64,000 nt of DNA from Micromonospora sp. WMMD1102 (GCF_029626265.1 NZ_JARUBN010000001.1:5335001-5399000), one strand, 5' to 3'; positions 43,138-51,977 are shown, counted from the first letter of the stretch. Made by a program: numbers and translations. The notes: generated from the letters alone by a model not told the origin.

Positions 43138-43680
43138 TCAGCGGGTGGGCGCCGCCGCGATCGGCTTGCGCATCCGGACCAGCCGCACGGGTACGCCGTC
43201 AGCCGGCTCCTCGACCTGCTCGACCGGCACGAAGCCGGTCCTCTCGTAGAGCGGCCGGCCGGCGAGCGTCGACATCAGTTCGAGGGTGCGGAAGCCCTCG
43301 GCCGCGGCGGCGGCCTCGCAACGGGCGAGGATCAGCCGACCGACGCCCCGGCGTGCCCAGTCCGGGTGGGTGTACATCGCGCGCACCTTGGCCGGCTGCC
43401 GGGCCGGGTCGAGCAACGCGGGGTCCCGCCCCCGCGAGTGGTCCCCGCCGTAGAGGGTGGCCCGGCGGCTCCAGCCGCCGCAGCCGGCGAGCCGGCCGGC
43501 CGACTCGACCACGAAGTACGTCCCGTCGTCGATCAACTGGGTGTCGATGCCCATTATCGAGCGGCTGGAGGCGATCTGCGCCTCGTCCAGGAAGCCCCGC
43601 TGCAACTCGGTGATCGCGGCGTCGATCAGCGGCAGCAGCTCGGGTACGTCCGCGTGCCGGGCGAGACGGCTGGTGAGCAT
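43138..43680 (-). CDS. GNAT family N-acetyltransferase
   Basis: 180 residues. The acetyl-CoA pyrophosphate loop is seen as WARRGVGRLIL (about 110-120), followed by a helix (ARCEAAAAAEGFRTLEL) and the C-terminal PLYERTGFVPVEQVE strand-helix of GNAT enzymes. VRAMYTHPDWARRG before the loop is typical. The substrate is unknown. ATG at 43680 has GAGGAGGG upstream. It converges on the phosphotransferase-like gene. Confidence 0.9.
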   Translation of the reverse strand: MLTSRLARHADVPELLPLIDAAITELQRGFLDEAQIASSRSIMGIDTQLIDDGTYFVVESAGRLAGCGGWSRRATLYGGDHSRGRDPALLDPARQPAKVRAMYTHPDWARRGVGRLILARCEAAAAAEGFRTLELMSTLAGRPLYERTGFVPVEQVEEPADGVPVRLVRMRKPIAAAPTR

Positions 43681-44042
43681 CTTGCGCCCTCCTCGCGGGT
43701 GGCCGGTGTCCGCCGTCATTGAACCAGCCCGACAGCATGCTGGTCGGAGCCGGTGCCGGCCCGGGGCGCCGGGATGCCGGTGGTGCGGGCGGCCGGGGCG
43801 GACATGTCCCGTCCGGCGACTGTCGAGCTGCCCCGGCTGTGCTCCCGGTCCGGCCGACACACCCGGAACGTCACTCCTCGGCCGAGGAGCCACGGGACGA
43901 CCGGCCTGGTCAGCGCCCCGGCCGACGACAGCCGGAGTCGCACGCCGCACCCGTGCCTCCGGTCGACCCGTCCGGGCGAGACGCGGCGGTGGATGATGGG
44001 ACGCGTCGATCGTCGGTAATGAACGCATTCGGGGGGATCAGA

Positions 44043-45440
44043 ATGGACACCGCCCACTCCGTCCACTCACCACCCGAATCGGTGTCTTCCGCCCCGCCAC
44101 GGTCGCCCGGTCCCGGCGCCGCCTCCCGGGCCTCCCGGTTGGGCTGGCTGGACGCGTTGCGGGGGATCGCGGCACTCGTCGTCGTCTTCGACCACTCGTC
44201 GTACGCCTTCCTGGCGGAACTGCGCCCCCAGGTGATGGCGCACCTCAACACCAGCAGGTACGGCATCCTGGTGTTCTTCCTCGTCAGCGGTTACATCATC
44301 CCCGCCTCGCTGGAACGCAGGGGCTGCGTCCGGACGTTCTGGATCGGCCGGGTGTTCCGGATCTACCCGCTGTGGGTGGCGGTCGTCGTCGCGGTCCTCG
44401 TCGGCGGCCTGCTCGGCGTCGCCCACATCCGCGACTTCGGCGAGCAGAGCGTGGCCACGGTGGCCCTGGCCCACGTCAGCATGCTGCAGGAACTGCTCGG
44501 GACGCCGAACCTGCTCCTCGTGCTCTGGACGCTCTCCTACGAGATGGCGTTCTACCTGCTGGTCGTGGCGCTCTTCACCGTCCGCCTGAACCGGGGGTCG
44601 ACGACGGTCGCCGCCCTGCTGGCCGTACTCGCCGCCGTGAGCGTGGCGGCCGGGCTCACCCTGCCCGCGTCGGCCCTCTCCGACAGGGTCGGCACCGGTC
44701 CGCTGGTCGCGGTGGCCTCGGTCGCCATGCTGGTGGCGATCTGCTGCGCCAGTGCCCGGCCGCGCCCGCTCCGCCTCTTCGGTGCCCTGCTGGGCGGCGT
44801 ACTCGCGCTCGTCCTGGTCCTCTTCAACGGCACGGTGCCGATGTGGGAGGGCCTGGTCATCCTCGCCGTCATGTTCCTCGGCACCGCGATCTACCGGGCC
44901 GAGCACGGGCAGAGCGACTGGCGGGTCGTCGCCGGCGCCGCCGCCGTGGTGCTCGGCTGCGGAGTGGGCAGCGCGTACGCGTTCGGCGACGGGACACAGT
45001 TCACCCGACGCGGCTGGATCGCGGGCTTCCTGTTGGCGATGCTCACCTTCGGGATCGGGCTGGCGTTGCGACACCGCCGGATACCGGGCTGGTTGACCGG
45101 CCTGGGAACCATCAGCTACTCGGTCTACCTGGTGCACCCGGCACTGCTGGCGGTGACCGACGGCACCATCGGCCGCTGGCAGCAGAACAACCCGGTACTC
45201 GAAGTGGCGTTCTACGCCGTCCTGATCCCGCTCTGCGTGCTGACCTACCGCTACGTCGAGTCGCCCGGCCAGGCGTGGGGTCGAAGGCTGGCCCGCCGCT
45301 TCCGACCGCCCGCCGGAACCCGCAGCGCAGCTCGCGGGCGCGCTCCTCGTGGGCGGTGCCGGGAATGCGGTGTGGTCGGAGCCTGCCGAGCGGCACACTG
45401 CACGGATGACCGCCCCACCACCGGTGCCGACCGAGCATGA
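44043..45440 (+). CDS. acyltransferase family 3 membrane protein
   Basis: 465 residues. The OafA-type acyltransferase_3 fold begins with LGWLDALRGIAALVVVFDHSSY (motif with the key His, about residues 38-58), then R..RIYPLW, and in all about ten helices. These enzymes move acetyl or other acyl groups onto sugars, lipids or natural products outside the membrane. ATG at 44043 has GGGGGGA 6 nt upstream; ATG 44019 has none. The last 45 residues are Arg/Cys-rich, unlike the family, and overlap the next gene, so an earlier natural end may have been lost. Confidence 0.85.
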   Translation: MDTAHSVHSPPESVSSAPPRSPGPGAASRASRLGWLDALRGIAALVVVFDHSSYAFLAELRPQVMAHLNTSRYGILVFFLVSGYIIPASLERRGCVRTFWIGRVFRIYPLWVAVVVAVLVGGLLGVAHIRDFGEQSVATVALAHVSMLQELLGTPNLLLVLWTLSYEMAFYLLVVALFTVRLNRGSTTVAALLAVLAAVSVAAGLTLPASALSDRVGTGPLVAVASVAMLVAICCASARPRPLRLFGALLGGVLALVLVLFNGTVPMWEGLVILAVMFLGTAIYRAEHGQSDWRVVAGAAAVVLGCGVGSAYAFGDGTQFTRRGWIAGFLLAMLTFGIGLALRHRRIPGWLTGLGTISYSVYLVHPALLAVTDGTIGRWQQNNPVLEVAFYAVLIPLCVLTYRYVESPGQAWGRRLARRFRPPAGTRSAARGRAPRGRCRECGVVGACRAAHCTDDRPTTGADRA

Positions 45441-45834
45441 CGACCGCTGGATCCTCCCGTTCCGGGGCCTGGTGGTCACTCGGATCAGGGTCGGTTCCGC
45501 GTTCGGGCTCGACCTTGGTGAGGTGGCCGGGGTGCGGATCAGCAACGTCGCCAGACTGGGCTGGGTCAACCTCGCCGACCGGCCGGACGAGGTCCGGCTC
45601 GACCCGGAGCACCAGGACGTCGCGGCAGGTCTCGTGCTGTTCGGCAGCACCGTGCTGTCGGCCGTCGCGTTCAAGTCCGGCGGACTGCGGCTCGTGTTCG
45701 GCGACGGCCACCTGCTCCGGGTCGCGCCCCATCCGGGCCGTGCGGCGTGGACCGCCACGGGACCGGACCGGACGCTCGTGACGAGCATGCCAGGCGGCGA
45801 CCTCGCCGTCCGCCGAGACTTCCGGGCGACCTGA
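45406..45834 (+). CDS. DUF6188-like small beta protein
   Basis: 142 residues. Starts at ATG 45406, overlapping the acyltransferase gene by 35 nt in another frame. The sequence alternates short strands (RWILPFRGLVVTRIRVGSAFGLDL, then LRLVFGDGHLLRVAPHPG and AAWTATGPDRTLVTSMPGGDLAV, separately) with a C-terminal Pro/Gly-Gly-Asp end; this pattern is what I know from DUF6188-type actinobacterial proteins. Function unknown. A start in the overlapping region is supported by the conserved-looking domain beginning at once after it. Confidence 0.65.
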   Translation: MTAPPPVPTEHDDRWILPFRGLVVTRIRVGSAFGLDLGEVAGVRISNVARLGWVNLADRPDEVRLDPEHQDVAAGLVLFGSTVLSAVAFKSGGLRLVFGDGHLLRVAPHPGRAAWTATGPDRTLVTSMPGGDLAVRRDFRAT

Positions 45835-45843
45835 TCAGGGGTC

Positions 45844-45874
45844 TTGTATCTCAAGCCCCTTGAGATCGCATAGT
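45844..45874 (+). promoter_or_regulatory. MerR-type promoter with 19-bp spacer
   Basis: TTGTAT (45844-45849) and CATAGT (45869-45874) are separated by 19 bp, the over-long spacing used by MerR regulators. The dyad ATCTCAAG-CCC-CTTGAGAT (45848-45866) fills the spacer. The GTG start follows 7 nt after the -10. Confidence 0.8.
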
Positions 45875-45881
45875 GGGCGTC

Positions 45882-46874
45882 GTGGACATGAACGAGCTGT
45901 ACGGCATCGGGGATGTCGCCCGGCGGACCGGCCTCAGCGTCAGCGCCGTCCGGTACTACGCGGACGTCGGCGTCGTCACGCCGGCCGTCAGCACTCCGGC
46001 CGGTCACCGCCGGTACGACGTGGCTGCCATCGCCCGGCTGGAACTGGTCCGGACGCTACGGGAGCTGGACGCCGGCCTGGACGAGATCAGGCGGGTGCTG
46101 GCCGGCGAGGCGACACTGCGCGAGCTGGCCGCCACCCACCTGGCCCTGCTGGCGCGGCAGGAGGCGCGGCTGCGCAGCCGTCGCGCGGTGCTGTCGGCCA
46201 TCCTGCGGCAGGACTCCACGGCCGAGCAGGTCACCCTGATGCACAAGCTGGTCGGCATGTCGGACGAGGAGCGCGACCGGCTGATCGACGGTTTCTGGAC
46301 CGAGGTTTCCACCGGCTGGGAGCCGCCGGAGCGGATGGTCGAGTGGTGGCGAGCGGCCCGCCCGGAGCTGCCCGAACATCCCACCGCGGCACAGTTGGAG
46401 GCGTGGATAGAGCTGGCCGAGCTGGTCCGGGACACCGAGGTCCGGCAGGCCGTGCGCCGTGAGCTGTCCGAGGTGTGCTCCACCGGGGCCGGGCCGCTGA
46501 TGACCTCGTCGCCGATGTTGGACACCCTGGAGGCGGCCACGCCGATCGGTCAGGCGGCGATGGACGCGGCACGGGAGCGGGTGCCGCCGGACTCGCCGCG
46601 GGCGCGGGAGGTCGCCGACCGGTGGATCGGGTGGCTGACCGGCATCTTCGCGACACCGGACAGCCCCGGGATGCCGGACACGCCCGAGTTCCGCCGACAG
46701 GCGGCCGAGCACATGCTGACGGCCGCGGAGTGGGACCGTACGCCGCCGGAGCCGGCGGGACCGTTCGACCGGTACATGGCGCTGGTAGCCGCCGTGAACG
46801 ACGTGCCGCCGGAGCGGTTCCCGTTCGAGTGGCTGGCCGCCGCGCTGCGTGCGTCCGTCCCACCGGCTCCCTGA
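45882..46874 (+). CDS. MerR family transcriptional regulator
   Basis: 330 residues. The N-terminal MerR winged helix is clear: YGIGDVARRTGLSVSAVRYYADVGVVTP, then AGHRRYDVAAIARLELVRTLRELDAGLDEI with the dimerisation helix. A long C-terminal region of about 200 residues, helical and Trp/Glu-rich, resembles TipAS-like or antibiotic-sensing domains but is not identified. GTG 45882 lies 7 nt after the -10 of an ideal MerR promoter, so a leaderless start is chosen; ATG 45888 is an alternative. Autoregulation at the dyad is very likely. No other gene follows on this strand, so it may only control itself or distant genes. Confidence 0.9.
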   Translation: MDMNELYGIGDVARRTGLSVSAVRYYADVGVVTPAVSTPAGHRRYDVAAIARLELVRTLRELDAGLDEIRRVLAGEATLRELAATHLALLARQEARLRSRRAVLSAILRQDSTAEQVTLMHKLVGMSDEERDRLIDGFWTEVSTGWEPPERMVEWWRAARPELPEHPTAAQLEAWIELAELVRDTEVRQAVRRELSEVCSTGAGPLMTSSPMLDTLEAATPIGQAAMDAARERVPPDSPRAREVADRWIGWLTGIFATPDSPGMPDTPEFRRQAAEHMLTAAEWDRTPPEPAGPFDRYMALVAAVNDVPPERFPFEWLAAALRASVPPAP

Positions 46875-46977
46875 TCGGCGGTACACGGCTAAGCCGGTCG
46901 GCCTACCCCTGGTCAGCTGCTCAACCGCCATCGATCGAGTCGTCGGTGCACGCGGAAAGCCGGCCGCGAGGTGCGAC

Positions 46978-47613
46978 TCAGGAGCTCCGGCCGGCCACTG
47001 CCTCGACGGCTTTTCCGGCAGGCGGATAGGCGTCGCGCAGACGTTGCACGGTCGCCGTCACAACGGCACGGACGTCCGTTTCGCGCAACGGGGCGGAGAC
47101 CAGCGCCGAACTGAACGAGAAGCCCTCGACCAGTGCGAACAGCAGGAGTGCCTCGCGGTGCAGCGCCTCCTCGTCGATCGTGCGGTCGGCCAGCGCGTCG
47201 CGCAGCAAGGAGCGGATCACCTCCGCGCCCGTGAAGGACGTCGCGGCGATCTCGGCCGCGAGCTCCGGGTCCGTGCGCGCCATCACACGGTATTCCACGA
47301 AAGCGGTGTGCTCCCGGCGCTCCTGCTCGCTTGTCGGCGCGGCGAATGCGATCACGTCCGTGATCCGGACCACCGGGTCGTCGGACATCGTCGTGGCGCG
47401 ACGCACGATGCGCTGCACGAGGACGTCCAACGTGAAGCGCATGACCTCGCGGACAGTGTCGCCGAAGTAGTGCCGGATGCTCCCGATGGCCAGGCCGGTG
47501 CGTGCGGCGATCCGGGCGAGGGTCACCGAGCGGATCCCGTGCGCGACGATCTCGTCGATCACCGCGTCGGCGATCTGCTCTCGGCGGACATCCGGGTCGA
47601 CTCTCTTGGGCAT
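46978..47613 (-). CDS. TetR family transcriptional regulator
   Basis: 211 residues. The N-terminal helix-turn-helix (IADAVIDEIVAHGIRSVTLARIAARTGLAIGSIRHYFGD, read in two parts) is typical TetR; the C-terminal helical domain ends in a Gly/Arg tail. Helix 3 SIRHYF matches the family's consensus. ATG 47613 opens it. Two TetR-like 16-mers lie in the intergenic region shared with the divergent membrane-protein gene, so it probably represses both itself and that gene. Confidence 0.92.
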   Translation of the reverse strand: MPKRVDPDVRREQIADAVIDEIVAHGIRSVTLARIAARTGLAIGSIRHYFGDTVREVMRFTLDVLVQRIVRRATTMSDDPVVRITDVIAFAAPTSEQERREHTAFVEYRVMARTDPELAAEIAATSFTGAEVIRSLLRDALADRTIDEEALHREALLLFALVEGFSFSSALVSAPLRETDVRAVVTATVQRLRDAYPPAGKAVEAVAGRSS

Positions 47614-47634
47614 GATCCCATCCTAGTCTCTTTC

Positions 47635-47673
47635 TAGCATTACCGTGCTACACTTTTTAGCATGAGCATGCTA
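47635..47673. promoter_or_regulatory. tandem TetR operators
   Basis: TAGCATTACCGTGCTA (47635-47650) and TAGCATGAGCATGCTA (47658-47673) share TAGCAT...(A/G)TGCTA; the second is a 7-bp perfect inverted repeat. Centres are 23 bp apart. A TACACT -10 box (47649-47654) for the plus strand lies between them. Confidence 0.7.
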
Positions 47674-47749
47674 GAGAGGCTCGCTGCAGCGCACACGATT
47701 CGCGATCGGCCTTCCCGATGCGTCGACTGCGACGGTCGATGTCGATCAC

Positions 47750-48229
47750 ATGTCGGGCCGGGCCTCGCTCTACCGGAACGACCGGCACGTGCAGACCTCC
47801 GACATGCCGGTCCGGTTCCCGCTCGGACCGGACCGCATCGAGGTCGCCGCGAGCAGGTACGGCATGCAGCGCATCCACCTGGTCAGCGCGGACGGCAGCC
47901 AGCGACGCCTCGATCCCGCGCCAGGGACGCCCGAACACTGGCGCACCCAACTCTCCCGCCGGTATCCCGGGGTCGGGCGCGCCCTCGCCAGGTTCGCCGT
48001 CATCGTGCTGACGACGAATCTGGTCCTCCTCGCCCCGCAGCTGCTCGAGGTGGTCACCCACCTGCCGCTCTGGGCTGACCGCTTCGCCCCGTTCGTCTCC
48101 CCCGTCGACCTGCCGGGATGGGCGAACACGGTGCTCACCGTCGCCGCCGGCCTCGCCGGGACCGAACGAGCACTCACCTTCCGCCGGCACCGGCTCCTGA
48201 ATGCCGAGACCGACGCGATCGGAAGCTGA
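47750..48229 (+). CDS. small membrane protein controlled by TetR
   Basis: 159 residues from ATG 47750. A beta-like N-terminal part (RASLYRNDRHVQTSDMPVRF) is followed by a polar region, a membrane helix (ARFAVIVLTTNLVLLAPQLL) and a weaker second hydrophobic stretch. The frame stays open upstream and reads a plausible strand-like segment (IGLPDASTATVDVDHM) back to a CTG at 47684 with GAGAGG before it, so the true start may be this non-standard codon. Promoter and operators lie just upstream. Function unknown; probably the target of the divergent TetR regulator. Confidence 0.65.
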   Translation: MSGRASLYRNDRHVQTSDMPVRFPLGPDRIEVAASRYGMQRIHLVSADGSQRRLDPAPGTPEHWRTQLSRRYPGVGRALARFAVIVLTTNLVLLAPQLLEVVTHLPLWADRFAPFVSPVDLPGWANTVLTVAAGLAGTERALTFRRHRLLNAETDAIGS

Positions 48230-48352
48230 CCCCCCGCACCGACCGGTCACGTCGCCGCCCTGTCGAGCATCTCGACGCCCACGCCCCGAGAACGATCCGT
48301 CAACCGCCGCCGCGCCCTCGTACCCGACCGCGGCCTGGCAGAGGAGAAACGC

Positions 48353-49921
48353 ATGCGATCACATCCCCGGCTCCCACATCGGTCCCGACATCTCGGAACC
48401 GTGCTCGCCGCGGCCGCCACGGCCGTACTCCTCCTACTCACCGGGTGCACAGCCGCTTCTTCGCCGGACCCGGGCGCGGACCTCGGCGGCTACCTCGGGC
48501 AGAAGCTCGACTGGGTCGCCTGCAAGGACACCGCTACGAGCCCGGCGGACGCCAAGCTGTTCGCGAACCCGGCGCTCGAGTGCGCCTCGGTCGAGGTTCC
48601 GCTCGACTACGACGAGCCGGAGGGCGAGCGGGCGCAGATCGCGCTCACGCGCCTCTCCGCCACGGGCGGGGCCGAGGGCTCACTGCTGGTCAACCCGGGC
48701 GGGCCCGGAGGGTCCGGCACCAGCTTGATCGCCTCCACCCTGCCACTGTGGCAGGCGAGCCCCGTAGCCAAGCGCTTCGACATCGTCGGCTTCGATCCTC
48801 GCGGGATCGGGTCGTCGACCCCGGCCCTCGACTGCTACACCGACAAGGAGTACGACACCGGCGACGTGCCGCGGTTCGGCGCGGTGTACGACATCACGAG
48901 CGCCGAGCAGGCGGTCGAGCTGGCCGAGCGCTGCGCGGACGGCTCCGGCGGCATCGCGAACCTGGTGAACGCCGGGTCCACGAGCGTGGTGCGCGACATG
49001 GACATCATCCGAGAGGTGCTCGGTGACGACAAGCTGAACTACCTCGGCTACAGCTACGGCTCCGAACTCGGCGCCATGTACGCCACGACGTTTCCCGAAA
49101 AGGTCCGCGCGATCGTGCTCGACGGGGCAGTCTCGCCCGCTCTGACGGCGAGCGGGTTCCGCGTCTCCCAGTTCGCCGGCCTGCAGGCACGGTTCGACGA
49201 CCTCGCCGCACTCTGCGCGGAATCGCCCGACTGCGTTCTCGGCCCCGACCCCGCGGCGGCGAACGACCGCCTGCACGAGATCGTCCAGCCGCTCGTCGAG
49301 GCACCGGCGGCGACCGCCGACGGCCGGTACCTGAGCGTCTGGGACGTCTACCTCGGCATCAGCGGTGGGCTGTACTCCGAAGCGAGATGGCCCGTACACA
49401 TCTCCGCCCTGACCGCGCTCGACGCGGGCAGAGCCGACGAGATGCTCGCGCTGCGCGACACCTTCTACGGCCGCACGGCGGACGGCGCCTACAGCCTGGA
49501 CTTCGACACGAACATCGCGGTGCGCTGCATGGACAGCCCTCGCCGGACGCCGGAGGAACAGACCGCGCTGGCACGCGAGATCGGAAAGGTCGCGCCGATG
49601 TTCGACCTCGACACGTTCACGGCGGGGAGCTACCACAGCGAATGCGAGGCGTGGCCCGCGCCGCCGACCCGCGGCGAGCCCTGGCTCGCCGATGTGGAAA
49701 GCCTCCCCGAGACGCTCGTCGTGTCGGTCACCGGCGATCCCGCGACGCCGCACGAGGGCGGCATCGCGATGGCGCAGGCTCTCGACGGAAGCCTGCTGAC
49801 GGTCGACGGCAAGCAGCACGGCGCCTACCTCCTCGGCGGCAGCGAGTGCGTCGACGACGTGGTCGACGCATATCTCCTCGACCTCGAATCCCCGCCCACC
49901 GGCGCCCGATGCAGCCTGTGA
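48353..49921 (+). CDS. secreted tripeptidyl aminopeptidase (alpha/beta hydrolase, S33)
   Basis: 522 residues. A lipoprotein signal with lipobox LTGC (Cys near residue 33) is followed by an alpha/beta hydrolase. Seen are LLVNPGGPGGSG (oxyanion region), GFDPRGIGSS, the nucleophile elbow GYSYGSELG, the acid region VTGDPATPHEGG and the His in KQHGAYL. This is the layout of Streptomyces SlpD/SlpE and tripeptidyl aminopeptidases, which trim peptides at the cell surface. ATG at 48353 has AGAGGAG upstream. It follows the TetR-controlled gene by 123 nt and could be read from the same promoter. Confidence 0.9.
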   Translation: MRSHPRLPHRSRHLGTVLAAAATAVLLLLTGCTAASSPDPGADLGGYLGQKLDWVACKDTATSPADAKLFANPALECASVEVPLDYDEPEGERAQIALTRLSATGGAEGSLLVNPGGPGGSGTSLIASTLPLWQASPVAKRFDIVGFDPRGIGSSTPALDCYTDKEYDTGDVPRFGAVYDITSAEQAVELAERCADGSGGIANLVNAGSTSVVRDMDIIREVLGDDKLNYLGYSYGSELGAMYATTFPEKVRAIVLDGAVSPALTASGFRVSQFAGLQARFDDLAALCAESPDCVLGPDPAAANDRLHEIVQPLVEAPAATADGRYLSVWDVYLGISGGLYSEARWPVHISALTALDAGRADEMLALRDTFYGRTADGAYSLDFDTNIAVRCMDSPRRTPEEQTALAREIGKVAPMFDLDTFTAGSYHSECEAWPAPPTRGEPWLADVESLPETLVVSVTGDPATPHEGGIAMAQALDGSLLTVDGKQHGAYLLGGSECVDDVVDAYLLDLESPPTGARCSL

Positions 49922-50015
49922 CACGCTCGACTCCAGGTGGCCGCCCGGCGGTGCTGGGGGATCGGGGTTCCTGTTCTGGCGCTGATCACTCCCGGAGCCG
50001 AGCCACCGGCGCGGG

Positions 50016-51098
50016 TCAGCGTTCGTCGACCCGTTCGGCGATCGCCCGCCCCAGCTCCGCCGTCGTCCCGGTGCCGTGCAGGTCGGGGGTCAGGGGCGCC
50101 TGTCCCGGCCCGTACGCCAGGACGTCCTCGACCGCGCCGAGCAGGTGGGCGGCGGCCTCCGGGTGGCCGAGGTGCTCGAGCATCATCGCGCCGCACCAGA
50201 TCTGGCCGACCGGGTTGGCGATGCCCCTGCCCGCGATGTCGGGGGCGGAGCCGTGCACGGGCTCGAAGAGACTCGGGTGCTTCCGCTCGGGATTGATGTT
50301 GGCGCTCGGGGCGATGCCGAGCGTGCCGGTGCAGGCCGGGCCGAGGTCGGAGAGGATGTCGCCGAACAGATTGCTGCCCACGACCACGTCGAACCACTCC
50401 GGGTGGAGCACGAACTGCGCCGCGAGCGCGTCGATGTGGAACCTGTCGACGCGGACGTCGGGGAACCGCTCGGCCATCGCGGCCACCCGCTCGTCCCAGT
50501 ACGGCATGGAGATGGAGATGCCGTTGCTCTTGGTGGCGGACGTCAGGTGCCGCTTCGGGCGGCGGCTCGCCTGCTCGAAGGCGAAGCGCAGGACCCGGTC
50601 GACGCCGACGCGCGTCATGACCGTCTCCTGGAGGACGGTTTCCCGGTCGGTGCCCTCGAAGATCCGCCCGCCCACGCTGGAGTACTCGCCCTCGGTGTTC
50701 TCCCGGACGACGACGAAGTCGATGTCGCCCGGTTCCCGGCCGGCCAGCGGGCTGCGGACCCCGGGCATCAGCCGGCAGGGGCGCAGGTTCACGTACTGGT
50801 CGAAGACCCGCCGGAACTGTATGAGGCTGCCCCAGAGTGAGACATGGTCGGGTACGACCGCCGGCCAGCCGACCGCGCCGAAGTAGATGGCGTCGTAGCC
50901 GCGCAGCGTCTGCTCCCAGTCGGGCGGCAGCATCGTGCCGTGCCGCTGCCAGTAGTCGGCGCTGGCGAAGTCGAAGCTGTCGAACGAGAGCGTCAGGCCG
51001 AACCGGGCGGCGGTGGCGCGCAGCGCGTCGAGGCCGGCGGGGACGACCTCCCGGCCGATGCCGTCGCCGGGGATGACGGCGATCCGGTGCGTGGTCAC
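50016..51098 (-). CDS. tartrate/D-malate dehydrogenase-type oxidative decarboxylase
   Basis: 360 residues of the isocitrate/isopropylmalate dehydrogenase fold. IAVIPGDGIGREVVPAGL begins the protein. RENTEGEYSSVGGR (about 127-140) is the signature of the tartrate dehydrogenase/D-malate dehydrogenase branch, and GSNLFGDILSDLG is the metal site. Such enzymes oxidise and decarboxylate tartrate, D-malate or 3-isopropylmalate-like acids with NAD. GTG at 51098 is used; GTG 51122 is in frame but both lie in a tandem repeat made from this very start region. It lies downstream of the GntR gene on the same strand. Confidence 0.88.
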   Translation of the reverse strand: MTTHRIAVIPGDGIGREVVPAGLDALRATAARFGLTLSFDSFDFASADYWQRHGTMLPPDWEQTLRGYDAIYFGAVGWPAVVPDHVSLWGSLIQFRRVFDQYVNLRPCRLMPGVRSPLAGREPGDIDFVVVRENTEGEYSSVGGRIFEGTDRETVLQETVMTRVGVDRVLRFAFEQASRRPKRHLTSATKSNGISISMPYWDERVAAMAERFPDVRVDRFHIDALAAQFVLHPEWFDVVVGSNLFGDILSDLGPACTGTLGIAPSANINPERKHPSLFEPVHGSAPDIAGRGIANPVGQIWCGAMMLEHLGHPEAAAHLLGAVEDVLAYGPGQAPLTPDLHGTGTTAELGRAIAERVDER

Positions 51099-51198
51099 GG
51101 CACGATCCGGCTGCGTGGTCACGGCAGCATCCGTTGCGTGGTCACGGCACGATCCGGTTGCGTGCTCGCGACACGATCCGGTCTCGCGGTCACGGCGC
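51081..51198. repeat. 23-24 bp tandem repeats over a translation start
   Basis: Five imperfect units (starting at 51081, 51104, 51128, 51151 and 51175). The first covers the GTG start region of the dehydrogenase gene, and the others repeat that GTGACCACGCA-like sequence upstream of it. The stop of the GntR gene (51190-51192) lies in the last unit. Confidence 0.85.
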
Positions 51199-51879
51199 CT
51201 CCCGGAGCGCCGCGAGACCGCCCTGCGAGTCCTCGACGGCGATCCGCTCCGCGGTGCCGGAGTCGCCCGCGCGCAGCGCGCGGACCAGGGCGCGGTGGCT
51301 GGTGTACCGCTCCAGGCCGAACGTGTCGTCCTCGGCCACCCGTCGCAGCAGCAGTTCGCGGCGCTGCGGGCGGGAGAACACCCGGCTCTGCTCGAGCATC
51401 CGGACCAGCACCGGGTTGTGCGCGCAGGCGCTGACCGTGTCGTTGAACTGCTGCATGGTGTCGAGCAGCTCGGTGAGGTGCCGCTCGACCGGTCGGCCCT
51501 GCGCGCCCCGCTCCTTGAGGAGGATCAGCAGGTCGTCGGCGCGGTCGAGGATGGCGTCCAGCGCGTCGAGCTGGTCGGCGGTGGCGTGTCGGGCGGCGAA
51601 GCGGGCGACGAGGCCGCGCAGGCCGACCTCCACCTCCGCGAGGTCGTCGATGGCCGCGTCGCGGATGGCGGCGACCAGCACCGTGCGCGGCCCGATCCGC
51701 TCGATCAGCCCGTCGAGCTCCAGCCGGCGCAGGGCCTCCCGGACCGGCGTGGGGCTGATCGCGAGCCGCTCGGCCATGCCGCGCTCGGTCACCTTCTCCC
51801 CCGGCGGAAGCTCGCCGGTGGCGATCGCGGTGCGAACTCGACGGTACGCCTGGTCGGCGAGCGTCCCGGCTGTGGTCAT
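51190..51879 (-). CDS. GntR family regulator (FCD domain)
   Basis: 229 residues. The N-terminal winged helix is ADQAYRRVRTAIATGELPPGEKVTERGMAERLAISPTPVREALRRLELDGLIERI (read in parts). It is followed by an all-helical FCD ligand-binding domain (FadR subgroup), which senses acids and often controls hydroxy-acid catabolism. ATG 51879 lies 7 nt after TAGAGT (complement of 51887-51892), so it is taken as leaderless; GTG 51888 lies inside that box. It faces the MFS operon across a short region with dyads, and so is the likely repressor of both directions. Confidence 0.9.
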   Translation of the reverse strand: MTTAGTLADQAYRRVRTAIATGELPPGEKVTERGMAERLAISPTPVREALRRLELDGLIERIGPRTVLVAAIRDAAIDDLAEVEVGLRGLVARFAARHATADQLDALDAILDRADDLLILLKERGAQGRPVERHLTELLDTMQQFNDTVSACAHNPVLVRMLEQSRVFSRPQRRELLLRRVAEDDTFGLERYTSHRALVRALRAGDSGTAERIAVEDSQGGLAALREAP

Positions 51880-51902
51880 GGATGGCACTCTAGCGCATGA
51901 GA

Positions 51903-51952
51903 TAGCAAGACTGTTTGCAACTGTTGACGAGTTTGCTACAGCAATTTAACGT
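51903..51952 (+). promoter_or_regulatory. promoter of catabolic operon with GntR operator
   Basis: TTGACG (51924-51929), 17 bp, TAACGT (51947-51952) is the best sigma70-like promoter in the window. TAGCAA (51903-51908) and TTGCTA (51933-51938) form an inverted repeat around it, a candidate site for the divergent GntR protein. Confidence 0.65.
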
Positions 51953-51977
51953 GACCGGGGACACAGGGGGTGGACGG

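Noticed and set aside
47662..48078. Gene starting at the leaderless ATG 47662
   Set aside because: After about 15 codons the frame becomes Arg/Pro-rich shadow sequence; the protein-like frame is the one ending at 48229.
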